DNA of 9,235 nucleotides, taken from Lachnospiraceae bacterium UBA5902 (GTDB taxonomy: Bacteria > Bacillota > Clostridia > Lachnospirales > Lachnospiraceae). The position numbers and the translations under genes were made by a program. Location of the stretch: positions 1-9,235 of the forward strand of contig DJEI01000095.1 of NCBI GenBank assembly GCA_002431865.1, given 5' to 3'. The notes under the pieces were generated by a model that ran no database searches, was not told the origin of the DNA, and saw only the letters and a list, made by a program, of their open reading frames with translations. Below, one piece after another: positions 1 through 9,204 of this stretch. Within the stretch, counting starts at the first letter, position 1; every line of letters starts with the position of its first letter.

Positions 1-20
1 TTTCCTCGTCGCCATAACAT

Positions 21-57
21 AAAGAAAAGTCCCGTAAACACTAGGTTTACAGGACTT
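21..57 (-). terminator. Intrinsic terminator of gdhA
   Basis: Read on the minus strand, AAGTCC and GTAAAC pair with GTTTAC and GGACTT across one mismatch and a five-base loop. The stem runs straight into TTTTCTTT. It starts 34 bases after the gdhA stop codon, where an intrinsic terminator is expected. The other strand lacks a clean T tract, so it probably works in one direction only. Confidence 0.85.
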
Positions 58-91
58 AACCTTATCTTTTATTATCTTAAAAATTCAAGAA

Positions 92-1500
<1,409 letters not shown>

Positions 1501-1507
1501 TAGGCAC

Positions 1508-1536
1508 ATTATAATACTAAAACAAAGGATTGTAAA
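1508..1536 (-). promoter_or_regulatory. gdhA promoter (housekeeping sigma type)
   Basis: On the minus strand TTTACA (1536-1531) and a consensus TATAAT (1513-1508) are separated by exactly 17 bases. Transcription would start near 1501, giving a leader of about 48 bases before the gdhA start codon. The repeated ACAAAGGATT motif sits inside the spacer, which would allow a bound protein to interfere with polymerase. Confidence 0.8.
1522..1531. promoter_or_regulatory. Candidate regulator site, copy 1 (gdhA promoter spacer)
   Basis: ACAAAGGATT as read on the plus strand. The same ten bases recur, inverted, at 1580-1589 and 2217-2226, all in the non-coding DNA around gdhA and the Lrp-family gene. 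This copy lies between the -35 and -10 boxes of gdhA. Binding by the Lrp-like protein is an inference from position and recurrence. Confidence 0.4.
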
Positions 1537-1579
1537 GAAAAAACTTTAGATTCTTTCGTGAAATTTTTTTTCACTTAAA

Positions 1580-1589
1580 AATCCTTTGT
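1580..1589. promoter_or_regulatory. Candidate regulator site, copy 2 (lrp-gdhA spacer)
   Basis: AATCCTTTGT on the plus strand, the reverse complement of the copy at 1522-1531, 48 bases from it. It lies about 44 bases upstream of the gdhA -35 box and just after the end of the Lrp-family gene. A GTGAAA/TTTCAC inverted repeat at 1558-1574 sits between the two copies. A facing pair of this kind is compatible with cooperative or looped binding. Confidence 0.35.
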
Positions 1590-1597
1590 CTATTTGC

Positions 1598-2131
1598 CTA
1601 TTTATCTGTTTTCTCAGATTCCGGATTTTCTGATGCCTTGGCATGAGACTCGAAATCTCTGCCATCCACCTTCCAGTACCGGCATCTGTGCTTCACGCAT
1701 GTTGAAAATACGATCTGGGTCTTTGTCTTACCAAACTTCTGCAGCTCGCCTACGAAATGATCCAGCTCGGTTGTGGTTGGGAAACGAACCTCGATCAGCA
1801 TAGAGAAATCGCCTGTCACGCAGTTACATTCTACAACGTTCAATACGCCATCAATATACTTATTGAATTCTTCCCGTTGCTCCGGCTGTACCTCTAGATT
1901 GATAAATGCTTTGATATAATGTCCCATTGCTTCCGGGTTCAGTCTCGTTGTAAATCCTTCCAGCACGCCCTCCTGCAGCATACGGTCAATACGTGCGCCA
2001 ACGGCTGTCGGAGACAGAAATACCTGCTCTGCAATTTCCTTCAGGGATGCTCTTGCATTTCCCTGTAGAATATCTAAGATCTTACCGTCAATCTTATCCA
2101 GTCGATAATATACCAACTCTCTTTTTTCCAT
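1598..2131 (-). CDS. Lrp/AsnC-family transcriptional regulator
   Basis: A cytoplasmic DNA-binding regulator of the feast/famine family, which usually senses amino acids and forms dimers or octamers. The 177-residue protein has an N-terminal winged helix-turn-helix (about 11-60; LDKIDGKILDIL, then SLKEIAEQVFLSPTAVGARI as the recognition region). An alpha-beta ligand-binding domain follows (about 70-152), including the family turn CVTGDFSMLIEV. A charged tail of about 25 residues at the C-terminus is beyond the usual family core. The ATG is preceded by AGGAGG at eight bases. The gene lies immediately upstream of gdhA on the same strand, but each gene has its own promoter. Neighbourhood and shared motifs suggest control of gdhA and of itself; the ligand is unknown. 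Confidence 0.93.
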   Translation of the reverse strand: MEKRELVYYRLDKIDGKILDILQGNARASLKEIAEQVFLSPTAVGARIDRMLQEGVLEGFTTRLNPEAMGHYIKAFINLEVQPEQREEFNKYIDGVLNVVECNCVTGDFSMLIEVRFPTTTELDHFVGELQKFGKTKTQIVFSTCVKHRCRYWKVDGRDFESHAKASENPESEKTDK

Positions 2132-2189
2132 TCTTGTAATCCTCCTACTTCAGGCGTCCAGAATTCTCTCTGACCGCCACATGTCATGT

Positions 2190-2218
2190 ATTATACCACT
2201 TATTTTTCAACTTGAGAA
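2190..2218 (-). promoter_or_regulatory. Promoter of the Lrp-family gene
   Basis: On the minus strand TGGTATAAT gives a consensus -10 box (2195-2190) with an extended TGn element. Seventeen bases upstream is a weak -35 box, TTCTCA (2218-2213). The extended -10 would compensate for the poor -35. The repeated motif at 2217-2226 overlaps the -35 region. Confidence 0.7.
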
Positions 2219-2226
2219 TCCTTTGT
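2217..2226. promoter_or_regulatory. Candidate regulator site, copy 3 (lrp promoter)
   Basis: AATCCTTTGT, identical to copy 2. It overlaps the -35 box of the Lrp-family gene, a position expected for autorepression. The flanking bases (GTGAAATTTT) also resemble the sequence at 1558-1567 near copy 2, which widens the shared signal. Confidence 0.4.
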
Positions 2227-2258
2227 GAAATTTTATTTTTGATTTTAATTGTCAAGTA

Positions 2259-3080
2259 TTACAGTTTTTTCGTGTACGCGAGGCAGATCCATCCGGCACC
2301 GCTTTTCAGCTTTCCCCATTTCTGTCCGGATACCGTTTTTTCAGCCACGATCGTGTACACGCCCTTGTCACGGATCACCCCGGTTACTGCATGTGTAACT
2401 CCGGCATCCTTACGGATATTCAAGCCGATTGCTGTTACCTTCACTTTATAATCGCTTGTGTTTCCTGTAGCCGGTGCAGGTGCCTTCGTTCCAGATGCAT
2501 CATTTGGTTTGCTCGTTGTGTCTGTTTTTCCAGCCGTATCCGCGATTCCAAGTGTTGCAAGGATTCCGCGTGCATACGCCTCACCAAATGCGCGGCACTC
2601 CGCATCGGTATCTGCCTGTGCCGCATCCGCTTTGTTGTCTACAAATACGCCTTCGCAGATGACCGCCGGACATTTCGTACTCCGGATAAATCCGAAATAA
2701 TCGCGTCCATAGGAATTCTTCTTTGTCTTTAAGCCTCGGCTGTTCTGCCTGATCTTCACAACCTCTTTCTCGATATTCTGCGCAAGCACTTTCCCTTTGC
2801 CGCCGACTACACTGTGGAAGATTTCAAATCCATCCCCGCCACCGGCGTTATTGTGGATATCCAGCGCAAGATCCGGTGCAAATGCATTACAGCGGTCAAT
2901 CTTCGATACCAGCTTGTCGGTCACATCCCCCATTCGTGAAATGTGCGTGTCAACGCCCCTTGCCTGCAGATAGTCGTAGCAGGCTCTCGCCATCTTCAGA
3001 TTCACGTCCTTTTCGACGAGATAGCCAACAGCGCCGGGGTCAGTACCACCATGTCCTACACCAATAAATACGCGTGCCAT
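2259..3080 (-). CDS. N-acetylmuramoyl-L-alanine amidase (Amidase_3) with SH3 domain, endolysin-like
   Basis: Cleaves the bond between muramic acid and the stem peptide of peptidoglycan. The chosen start at 3080 gives 273 residues, begins the catalytic fold directly (MARVFIGVGHGG) and has GGAGGG six bases upstream. The frame is open to 3173, but that adds 31 residues with no family match. The zinc and catalytic residues of the Amidase_3 family are all visible: H10 (GVGHGGTDPG), E23 (VEKDVNL), H76 (DIHNN) and E143 (CEGVFVDN). A Thr/Pro/Ala-rich linker (about 181-208) leads to a bacterial SH3-type domain (about 211-273; GLNIRKDAG, GWICLAY) that likely binds the wall. There is no signal peptide, as in phage endolysins that need a holin, but no holin or other phage gene is nearby. 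It may be a domesticated phage gene or a lysin released by cell lysis. No clear terminator follows it. Confidence 0.9.
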   Translation of the reverse strand: MARVFIGVGHGGTDPGAVGYLVEKDVNLKMARACYDYLQARGVDTHISRMGDVTDKLVSKIDRCNAFAPDLALDIHNNAGGGDGFEIFHSVVGGKGKVLAQNIEKEVVKIRQNSRGLKTKKNSYGRDYFGFIRSTKCPAVICEGVFVDNKADAAQADTDAECRAFGEAYARGILATLGIADTAGKTDTTSKPNDASGTKAPAPATGNTSDYKVKVTAIGLNIRKDAGVTHAVTGVIRDKGVYTIVAEKTVSGQKWGKLKSGAGWICLAYTKKL

Positions 3081-3109
3081 ATTGTTCCCTCCAAATATTT
3101 TATAAGTCA

Positions 3110-3382
3110 GCCAAATTGCCACCATTTTTCTCCTGCATAATTTGCGGTTGCAAATATATACCTTGTATTCCAACTAAGAAGTACTACGCATTCTTATTTT
3201 CGCTTCTTTTTTCCGCAACCGCTGCCAATTCGCCCTCCATGGCTCAATGGCAGCTTGCTTGAACATCGTGTTCAAGCATTGCTACGAAGCTTAAAGAATG
3301 CTAGTACTTCTAACTTGGAAACAAATGGTATATATTTTTGCAACCCAAAATCATGCATATAAAATTTCTTTGGCAATTTGGC
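3110..3382. repeat. 273-base imperfect palindrome with nested hairpins, upstream of the amidase
   Basis: The two outer arms match in inverted orientation over roughly 100 bases with small gaps. Matching pairs: GCCAAATTGCCA (3110-3121) with 3371-3382; TGCAT (3134-3138) with 3353-3357; GGTTGCAAATATATACC (3146-3162) with 3327-3345; GAAGTACTACGCATTCTT (3178-3195) with about 3293-3310. The centre holds GCTGCCA/TGGCAGC (3221-3254) and a perfect nine-base hairpin GCTTGAACA-tcg-TGTTCAAGC (3257-3277). It fills most of the 388-base stretch between the amidase start and the glycosidase terminator and ends 30 bases before the amidase start codon. It could be a MITE-like insertion, a structured RNA or leader of the amidase, or a protein-binding DNA cruciform. 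I see no ORF in it that deserves a call. Confidence 0.85.
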
Positions 3383-3468
3383 TATTTACAATAATACTAT
3401 ATGCAAGTACGGGAACATTGGCACGCAAACCTTGTGTAGAACAAGCGCGTTCTGAGATAATATAAATG

Positions 3469-3506
3469 AAAAAAGACTGCAACGTGGTGGATACGCTACA
3501 GTCTTT
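3469..3506 (-). terminator. Intrinsic terminator of the chemoreceptor-glycosidase operon
   Basis: On the minus strand AAAGACTG pairs with CAGTCTTT. The stem extends inward through TAGCGT/ACGTTG with two G-T pairs, around a seven-base loop, and is followed by a run of six T. It lies 35 bases after the glycosidase stop codon. The 3383-3468 stretch beyond it holds only a weak five-base hairpin (3431-3445) and no promoter I would trust. Confidence 0.92.
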
Positions 3507-3540
3507 GGATTCTTTTTTAACTTTGTTTGGTTTGAAGTTC

Positions 3541-6707
<3,167 letters not shown>

Positions 6708-6742
6708 ACAATGAACCCTCCTGTAACAAAAATACATTTTAT

Positions 6743-6771
6743 ATTTTACCACTTTTTGTGTCAGGATTCAA
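6743..6771 (-). promoter_or_regulatory. Promoter of the chemoreceptor-glycosidase operon
   Basis: On the minus strand TTGAAT (6771-6766) and TAAAAT (6748-6743) are separated by exactly 17 bases, with an extended TGG just before the -10 box. It looks like a housekeeping promoter. No motility-sigma pattern (TAAA with GCCGATAA) was found, so the receptor may not be in the flagellar regulon. Confidence 0.65.
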
Positions 6772-6784
6772 TCATAAGAACACG

Positions 6785-6813
6785 AAAGACCGCCAATTCG
6801 ATCTGCGGTCTTT
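6785..6813. terminator. Bidirectional-looking terminator hairpin
   Basis: AAAGACCGC pairs perfectly with GCGGTCTTT around an 11-base loop. On the minus strand it follows the end of the broken DUF4179-type frame by 18 bases and would separate it from the chemoreceptor operon. The T run is better on the plus strand (CTGTCTTTTT), although no plus-strand gene ends here, so the direction is uncertain. Confidence 0.75.
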
Positions 6814-6831
6814 CTGTCTTTTTATATTCAT

Positions 6832-7236
6832 TTATTCTTTCATTGGAAGTCGCTCGTTTCCGATCACAACCAGCTCCACCTGTGAAATATCAATCGGCAT
6901 AGTAAACTCGATCACAAAGTCGATCTCCTGCCGTTCCTGATCGTAATCCTGCGATCCTCCTGGCTCAAAATCAAATCCTCCAATATACGTTCCATCTTTC
7001 ATCTTGATTTTAATGTACTCATGCAGAGAGAAATCTCCAACACTTGTAAATTTCAGCATCCGTTCACTTAACGTTGCTTCCACAATCTTCGCACAATTGC
7101 TGCAATCCAGCGTGCCCGGTTCAAATTTACTTTCCTGCAATGCGAACTCCAGTGTCCGGTCTGCTTTCTCTACGAAAACAGTATCGGAATACAGCGTCTC
7201 CTCACATCCTGAAATCCACATCATCTCCCGCCGCAT
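6832..7236 (-). pseudogene. C-terminal remnant of a DUF4179-type (anti-sigma-like) protein
   Basis: The open frame of 134 codons has no ribosome binding site at its first ATG, and its first dozen residues (MRREMMWISG) overlap the end of the broken sigma frame. From about residue 11 it reads as a soluble beta-rich segment ending in MKDGTYIGGFDF and TMPIDISQVELVVIGN. That resembles the extracellular C-terminal end of the DUF4179 proteins that sit downstream of ECF sigma genes in Lachnospiraceae. The N-terminal cytoplasmic sigma-binding part and the transmembrane helix normally expected are missing. I read it as what is left after a deletion fused it to the sigma gene. The family assignment comes from position and motif resemblance, not a search. 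It could also be a short hypothetical protein still expressed. Confidence 0.6.
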
Positions 7237-7666
7237 AATAGCACAGCAATATCTGACGTTCTTCTTCCTTCAGTCCTTCCAGAAGCTTCTCTGTCTCCGT
7301 GGATATTTCCTGTTCCAATTTATCAATCCGATCATTTCTCGCCAGCTCACTCTCATAATTGGATACATCCTATTCCATGCACGTCCGGCTGTATCTGCGC
7401 AAATAATCAATCGCGCGGAACCGTGCAATCGAAATGATCCAATTCCGGAAACTTCCTTTTGCCATATCAACCCATTCAATATGCTCCCATACATCCGGAA
7501 AGACATCGTCCATTCACTCTTCCATTTCCTCCGGAAGTCCTGCAAGATTATGCATCACAGCCGCTTTCACATAGCTGCCATATTCGCGAATCACATACTC
7601 CAAAGCCTTTTCATTGCGTCTTTTTAATTTCTCCGCAAAATTCTTTTGCGTAATAATTTGTTTCAC
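7202..7666 (-). pseudogene. Broken ECF-type RNA polymerase sigma factor gene
   Basis: Conceptual translation gives a recognisable region 2 of a sigma-70/ECF factor: TQKNFAEKLKRRNEKALEYV, then VFPDVWEHIEWVD, and SFRNWIISIARFRAIDYLRR (the core-binding and -10 recognition helices). It then reads EQEISTETEKLLEGLKEEER, the lead-in to region 4. Lesions: an in-frame TGA at 7516-7514 (codon 47, where relatives usually have cysteine in EECMNDVF) and an in-frame TAG at 7372-7370 (codon 95). The frame ends at 7202 before any region 4 helix-turn-helix. The expected start codon at 7654-7652 is ATT, nine bases after a GGGGGGTGA ribosome binding site; GTG at 7666 is the only nearby alternative and overlaps that site. 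The gene cannot make a working sigma factor. Confidence 0.8.
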
Positions 7667-7756
7667 CCCCCCGTATCAGTCTAAAGATTTCTTCACTTTA
7701 TTATCCGATCGTATCCCCTGTTTTCTTGCAAATCATTACATGATTTATTATCTACT

Positions 7757-7793
7757 AAAAAACTCTTAGACAATATTTCTTATTCTCTAAGAG
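7757..7793 (-). terminator. Intrinsic terminator of the XRE-type regulator gene
   Basis: On the minus strand CTCTTAGA pairs with TCTAAGAG around a 15-base loop, followed by a run of six T. It begins 23 bases after the stop codon of the regulator gene. The 7667-7756 stretch beyond it contains only a weak AAATCA/TGATTT inverted repeat (7730-7746) and no promoter I trust for the broken sigma gene. Confidence 0.85.
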
Positions 7794-7815
7794 CTTTATC
7801 ACAACTAAGTTTTAT

Positions 7816-8400
7816 TTATTCCACTACAAATGGTTTTAAAAACCATGGCAATTCACTTTCACAAATATCTTCACGAATAATTGCATGCCCTCCATATATC
7901 AAGAAAATTCCAACGTCTTCTTTTTTATTTATAGCCATCGGTTTTCCATACAATTTAGTACATAGTTCTATAGCTTCTTTGGGATTAATATACTTTAATT
8001 TAACTATATTTTTTTTGGGAGATGTCTCTGTAAAACCAACCCATTCCGTTTGTCCTCCTATTTTCTTTCCGCTATTCTCGCTTGTTATCCAATAATAAAA
8101 TGCATCATCTATTGTATACTCCTCTCTACACTCCAAGTATCTTTTTGACATGTCTTTTGTTAAATTCACCTTTTTATCTTCCATTATTATTTTTTCTAAT
8201 CCTCCTGCTCCTACTAAATAATCTACTGTAACATCAAAATAGGATGCTAACGCTACCACCACATATACATCTGGAATATTTATATCTTGTTCATATCTTC
8301 TTAACGTTTTTTCAGAAATTTTTAACTTTTCTGCTAATCTTTTTTGCGTAATTCCTGCATAATTTCGTAATTTTCTTATTCTGTCCCCTATCGTTTCCAA
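7816..8400 (-). CDS. XRE-family helix-turn-helix regulator with uncharacterised C-terminal domain
   Basis: A DNA-binding protein of the Cro/CI-like family. The TTG at 8400 is chosen because AGGAGG lies six bases upstream and the product then begins directly with the HTH (ETIGDRIRKLRNYAGITQKR). The frame extends to 8484 but only with a hydrophobic stretch that crosses the promoter. The product is 194 residues. The HTH is at about 3-64, with SEKTLRRYEQDINIP as the recognition part and DVTVDYLVG ending the domain. The remaining 130 residues (YTIDDAFYYWITSENSGKK, then KEAIELCTKLYGKP and GIFLIYGG) match no domain I recognise. The gene is visibly richer in A and T than the other protein genes, with codons such as AAA, ATA and TTA, which suggests recent acquisition. 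It stands alone between a tRNA array and a broken sigma locus. Confidence 0.85.
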   Translation of the reverse strand: METIGDRIRKLRNYAGITQKRLAEKLKISEKTLRRYEQDINIPDVYVVVALASYFDVTVDYLVGAGGLEKIIMEDKKVNLTKDMSKRYLECREEYTIDDAFYYWITSENSGKKIGGQTEWVGFTETSPKKNIVKLKYINPKEAIELCTKLYGKPMAINKKEDVGIFLIYGGHAIIREDICESELPWFLKPFVVE

Positions 8401-8430
8401 AGCTATCCTCCTTAGTAAAATTATAAATCT

Positions 8431-8474
8431 ACTATACCAGCTCTCTAAAACAATTAAAAGGGACAAGTATGTCC
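8431..8474 (-). promoter_or_regulatory. Promoter and candidate operator of the XRE-type gene
   Basis: On the minus strand TGGTATAGT (8439-8431) is an extended -10 box. The matching -35 position (8459-8454, TTTTAA) is poor. Directly upstream is an inverted repeat GGACA-agta-TGTCC (8461-8474), the size of a typical dimer site for this regulator family. Autoregulation through this palindrome is an inference. Confidence 0.5.
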
Positions 8475-8495
8475 TATCATACATGACTCAAATTA

Positions 8496-8539
8496 AATAA
8501 AAGGCTCAAATTCTTGTATTTCAAGAGTTTGAGCCTTTT
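8496..8539 (-). terminator. Terminator of the tRNA array
   Basis: On the minus strand GGCTCAAA and TCTTG pair with CAAGA and TTTGAGCC across a single mismatch and a five-base loop. Flanking A and T runs lengthen the stem, which continues into TTTTATTT. It starts four bases after the 3' end of the Leu tRNA. The plus strand also ends in TTTTATA, so it could work both ways. Confidence 0.9.
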
Positions 8540-8542
8540 ATA

Positions 8543-8628
8543 TGCCGGCAACCGGAATCGAACCGGTACGGGAGATTAGTCCCGCAGGATTTTAAGTCCT
8601 GTGCGTCTGCCAGTTCCGCCATGCCGGC
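8543..8628 (-). tRNA. tRNA-Leu (anticodon UAA)
   Basis: The minus-strand product is 86 bases with acceptor arms GCCGGCA and TGCCGGC, discriminator A and the leucine-type D arm GGCGGAACTGGCAGAC. The anticodon loop CTTAAAA has anticodon TAA at 8594-8592. A long variable arm (CGGGACTAATCTCCCG) marks a class II tRNA, and the T arm is GGTTCGATTCC. CCA is not encoded, so it must be added by the nucleotidyltransferase. It is the last tRNA in the array. Confidence 0.96.
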
Positions 8629-8658
8629 AAATTTGAACAACGCTTATGCAGTTGTAAG

Positions 8659-8732
8659 CGACCCGGATGGGGTTCGAACCCACGACCTCCGCCGTGACAG
8701 GGCGGCGCTCTAACCAGCTGAGCCACCGGGCC
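8659..8732 (-). tRNA. tRNA-Asp (anticodon GUC)
   Basis: A 74-base cloverleaf: acceptor GGCCCGG with CCGGGTC (one G-T pair), D arm GCTCAGCTGGTTAGAGC, anticodon loop CTGTCAC with GTC at 8698-8696, T arm GTGGGTTCGAACCCCAT, and discriminator G, the aspartate identity base. No CCA is encoded. A CGCTTA/TAAGCG inverted repeat (8641-8660) overlaps its 3' end and the spacer to Leu. Confidence 0.96.
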
Positions 8733-8742
8733 AAATATTTGA

Positions 8743-8783
8743 GCAGTTGCATGTGAATGCAAACTTCGTTTGCAGGCAACTGC
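8743..8783. repeat. Stem-loop in the Asp-CAU tRNA spacer, first
   Basis: GCAGTTGC pairs with GCAACTGC on the outside, and TGCAAAC pairs with GTTTGCA inside around a three-base loop. There is no T run after it on either strand, so it is not a terminator. It may be a processing signal for the tRNA precursor or a small inserted repeat. Confidence 0.6.
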
Positions 8784-8787
8784 GTGC

Positions 8788-8828
8788 ATCATGAGGGTTC
8801 CTCCCGCTTACAGCGGGATCCTCATGAT
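8788..8828. repeat. Stem-loop in the Asp-CAU tRNA spacer, second
   Basis: ATCATGAGG pairs with CCTCATGAT outside, and CCCGCT pairs with AGCGGG inside around a three-base loop, with a small internal bulge. It lies six bases beyond the 3' end of the CAU tRNA. No T run follows, so readthrough to Asp and Leu is expected. Confidence 0.6.
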
Positions 8829-8834
8829 ATGTAA

Positions 8835-8908
8835 TGGACGTTCAGGGACTCGAACCCGGGACCGATCGGTTATGAGCCGATTGCTCTAACCAGCTGAGCT
8901 AAACGTCC
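8835..8908 (-). tRNA. tRNA with anticodon CAU (elongator Met or Ile2)
   Basis: A 74-base cloverleaf: acceptor GGACGTT with AACGTCC, D arm GCTCAGCTGGTTAGAGC, anticodon loop CTCATAA with CAT at 8874-8872, T arm CCCGGGTTCGAGTCCCTG, and discriminator A. It is not an initiator, because it begins with a G-C pair and lacks the three G-C pairs at the anticodon stem. The same anticodon is used by elongator Met and by Ile2, whose C34 is changed to lysidine by TilS. Sequence by eye does not settle which this is. No CCA is encoded. Confidence 0.93.
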
Positions 8909-8981
8909 TTATTGTCGATATACCTGTATACCCACAACATACATCAATATGAAACTTTGTCGCTTCGTATCTGATGTACAA

Positions 8982-9054
8982 AGCCGATGATCGGACTCGA
9001 ACCGATAACCTGCTGATTACAAATCAGCTGCTCTGCCAATTGAGCCACATCGGC
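8982..9054 (-). tRNA. tRNA-Thr (anticodon UGU)
   Basis: A complete 73-base cloverleaf: acceptor GCCGATG with CATCGGC, discriminator T, D arm GCTCAATTGGCAGAGC, anticodon arm GCTGATTTGTAATCAGC with TGT at 9021-9019, and T arm ATCGGTTCGAGTCCGAT. The anticodon arm is a perfect seven-base inverted repeat around the anticodon, which matters for the broken copy upstream. No CCA is encoded. The spacer after it holds a hairpin based on ACATCA/TGATGT. Confidence 0.95.
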
Positions 9055-9065
9055 ATATATATTAT

Positions 9066-9144
9066 CAGCTGATTTGTAATCAGCCGCTCTGCCTGCGACC
9101 AACTCACTTCGTTCGTTGATCTTAATGAATTGAGCCACATCGGC
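9066..9144 (-). pseudogene. Broken tRNA-Thr copy: 5' half, D-loop insertion, inverted anticodon arm
   Basis: From 9144 downwards the sequence repeats the 5' end of tRNA-Thr exactly (GCCGATGTGGCTCAATT). It then carries 34 foreign bases in the D loop (9127-9094) and resumes with GGCAGAGC. The inserted piece folds by GATCAAC/GTTGGTC. The anticodon arm that follows (9084-9068) is the exact reverse complement of that of the intact gene, so the loop reads TTACAAA with ACA in place of TGT. The T arm and 3' acceptor strand are absent. The leader bases (ATAATAT) before the gene are also similar in both copies, so the duplication included flanking DNA. It cannot fold into a normal tRNA. Confidence 0.85.
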
Positions 9145-9157
9145 ATATTATTTATCT

Positions 9158-9173
9158 ATCTGATTATTCAGAT
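9158..9173. repeat. Short palindrome in the tRNA leader
   Basis: ATCTGA and TCAGAT form a perfect six-base inverted repeat around TTAT, between the partial tRNA and the broken Thr copy. It is probably a hairpin in the precursor RNA. It is too short to call anything more. Confidence 0.4.
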
Positions 9174-9201
9174 AAAAGGACCCTCTTTTGAGAATCCTTT
9201 T
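9174..9201 (-). terminator. Terminator-like hairpin after the partial tRNA
   Basis: AAAAGGA with TTCTC pairs, using G-T pairs, with the GAGGG and TCCTTTT side around a loop of four A. The T run (TTTTATC) is short. It begins four bases after the 3' end of the partial tRNA. It could end that transcript in part or act as a processing hairpin; if it ends it fully, Thr to Leu would need their own promoter, which I do not see clearly. Confidence 0.45.
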
Positions 9202-9204
9202 CAG

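Noticed and set aside
2259..3080. Prophage region
   Set aside because: Only the amidase is phage-like; the flanking genes are ordinary chromosomal genes and no integrase, attachment site or structural gene is visible.
3081..3173. A 31-residue N-terminal extension of the amidase
   Set aside because: The catalytic fold starts at MARVFIG with a good ribosome binding site. The upstream codons run into the palindrome and have no domain match. An internal ATG at 3125-3123 with AGGAG before it is a weaker alternative.
3110..3382. CRISPR array or tandem repeats in the palindrome region
   Set aside because: The similarity is inverted, occurs once per arm and has no regular repeat-spacer spacing.
7514..7516. 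TGA in the sigma gene as selenocysteine or recoding
   Set aside because: A second in-frame stop (TAG), a lost start codon and a missing region 4 show ordinary decay, and no SECIS-like hairpin follows the codon.
7004..7627. Plus-strand frame of 207 codons across the broken sigma locus
   Set aside because: The minus strand here clearly encodes sigma region 2. The plus-strand product has no recognisable features and is open only by chance.
8576..9138. Minus-strand frames of about 65 codons over the tRNA genes
   Set aside because: They are translations of tRNA sequence (for example VAQLAEQL and VAQLVRAP), a well-known annotation artefact.
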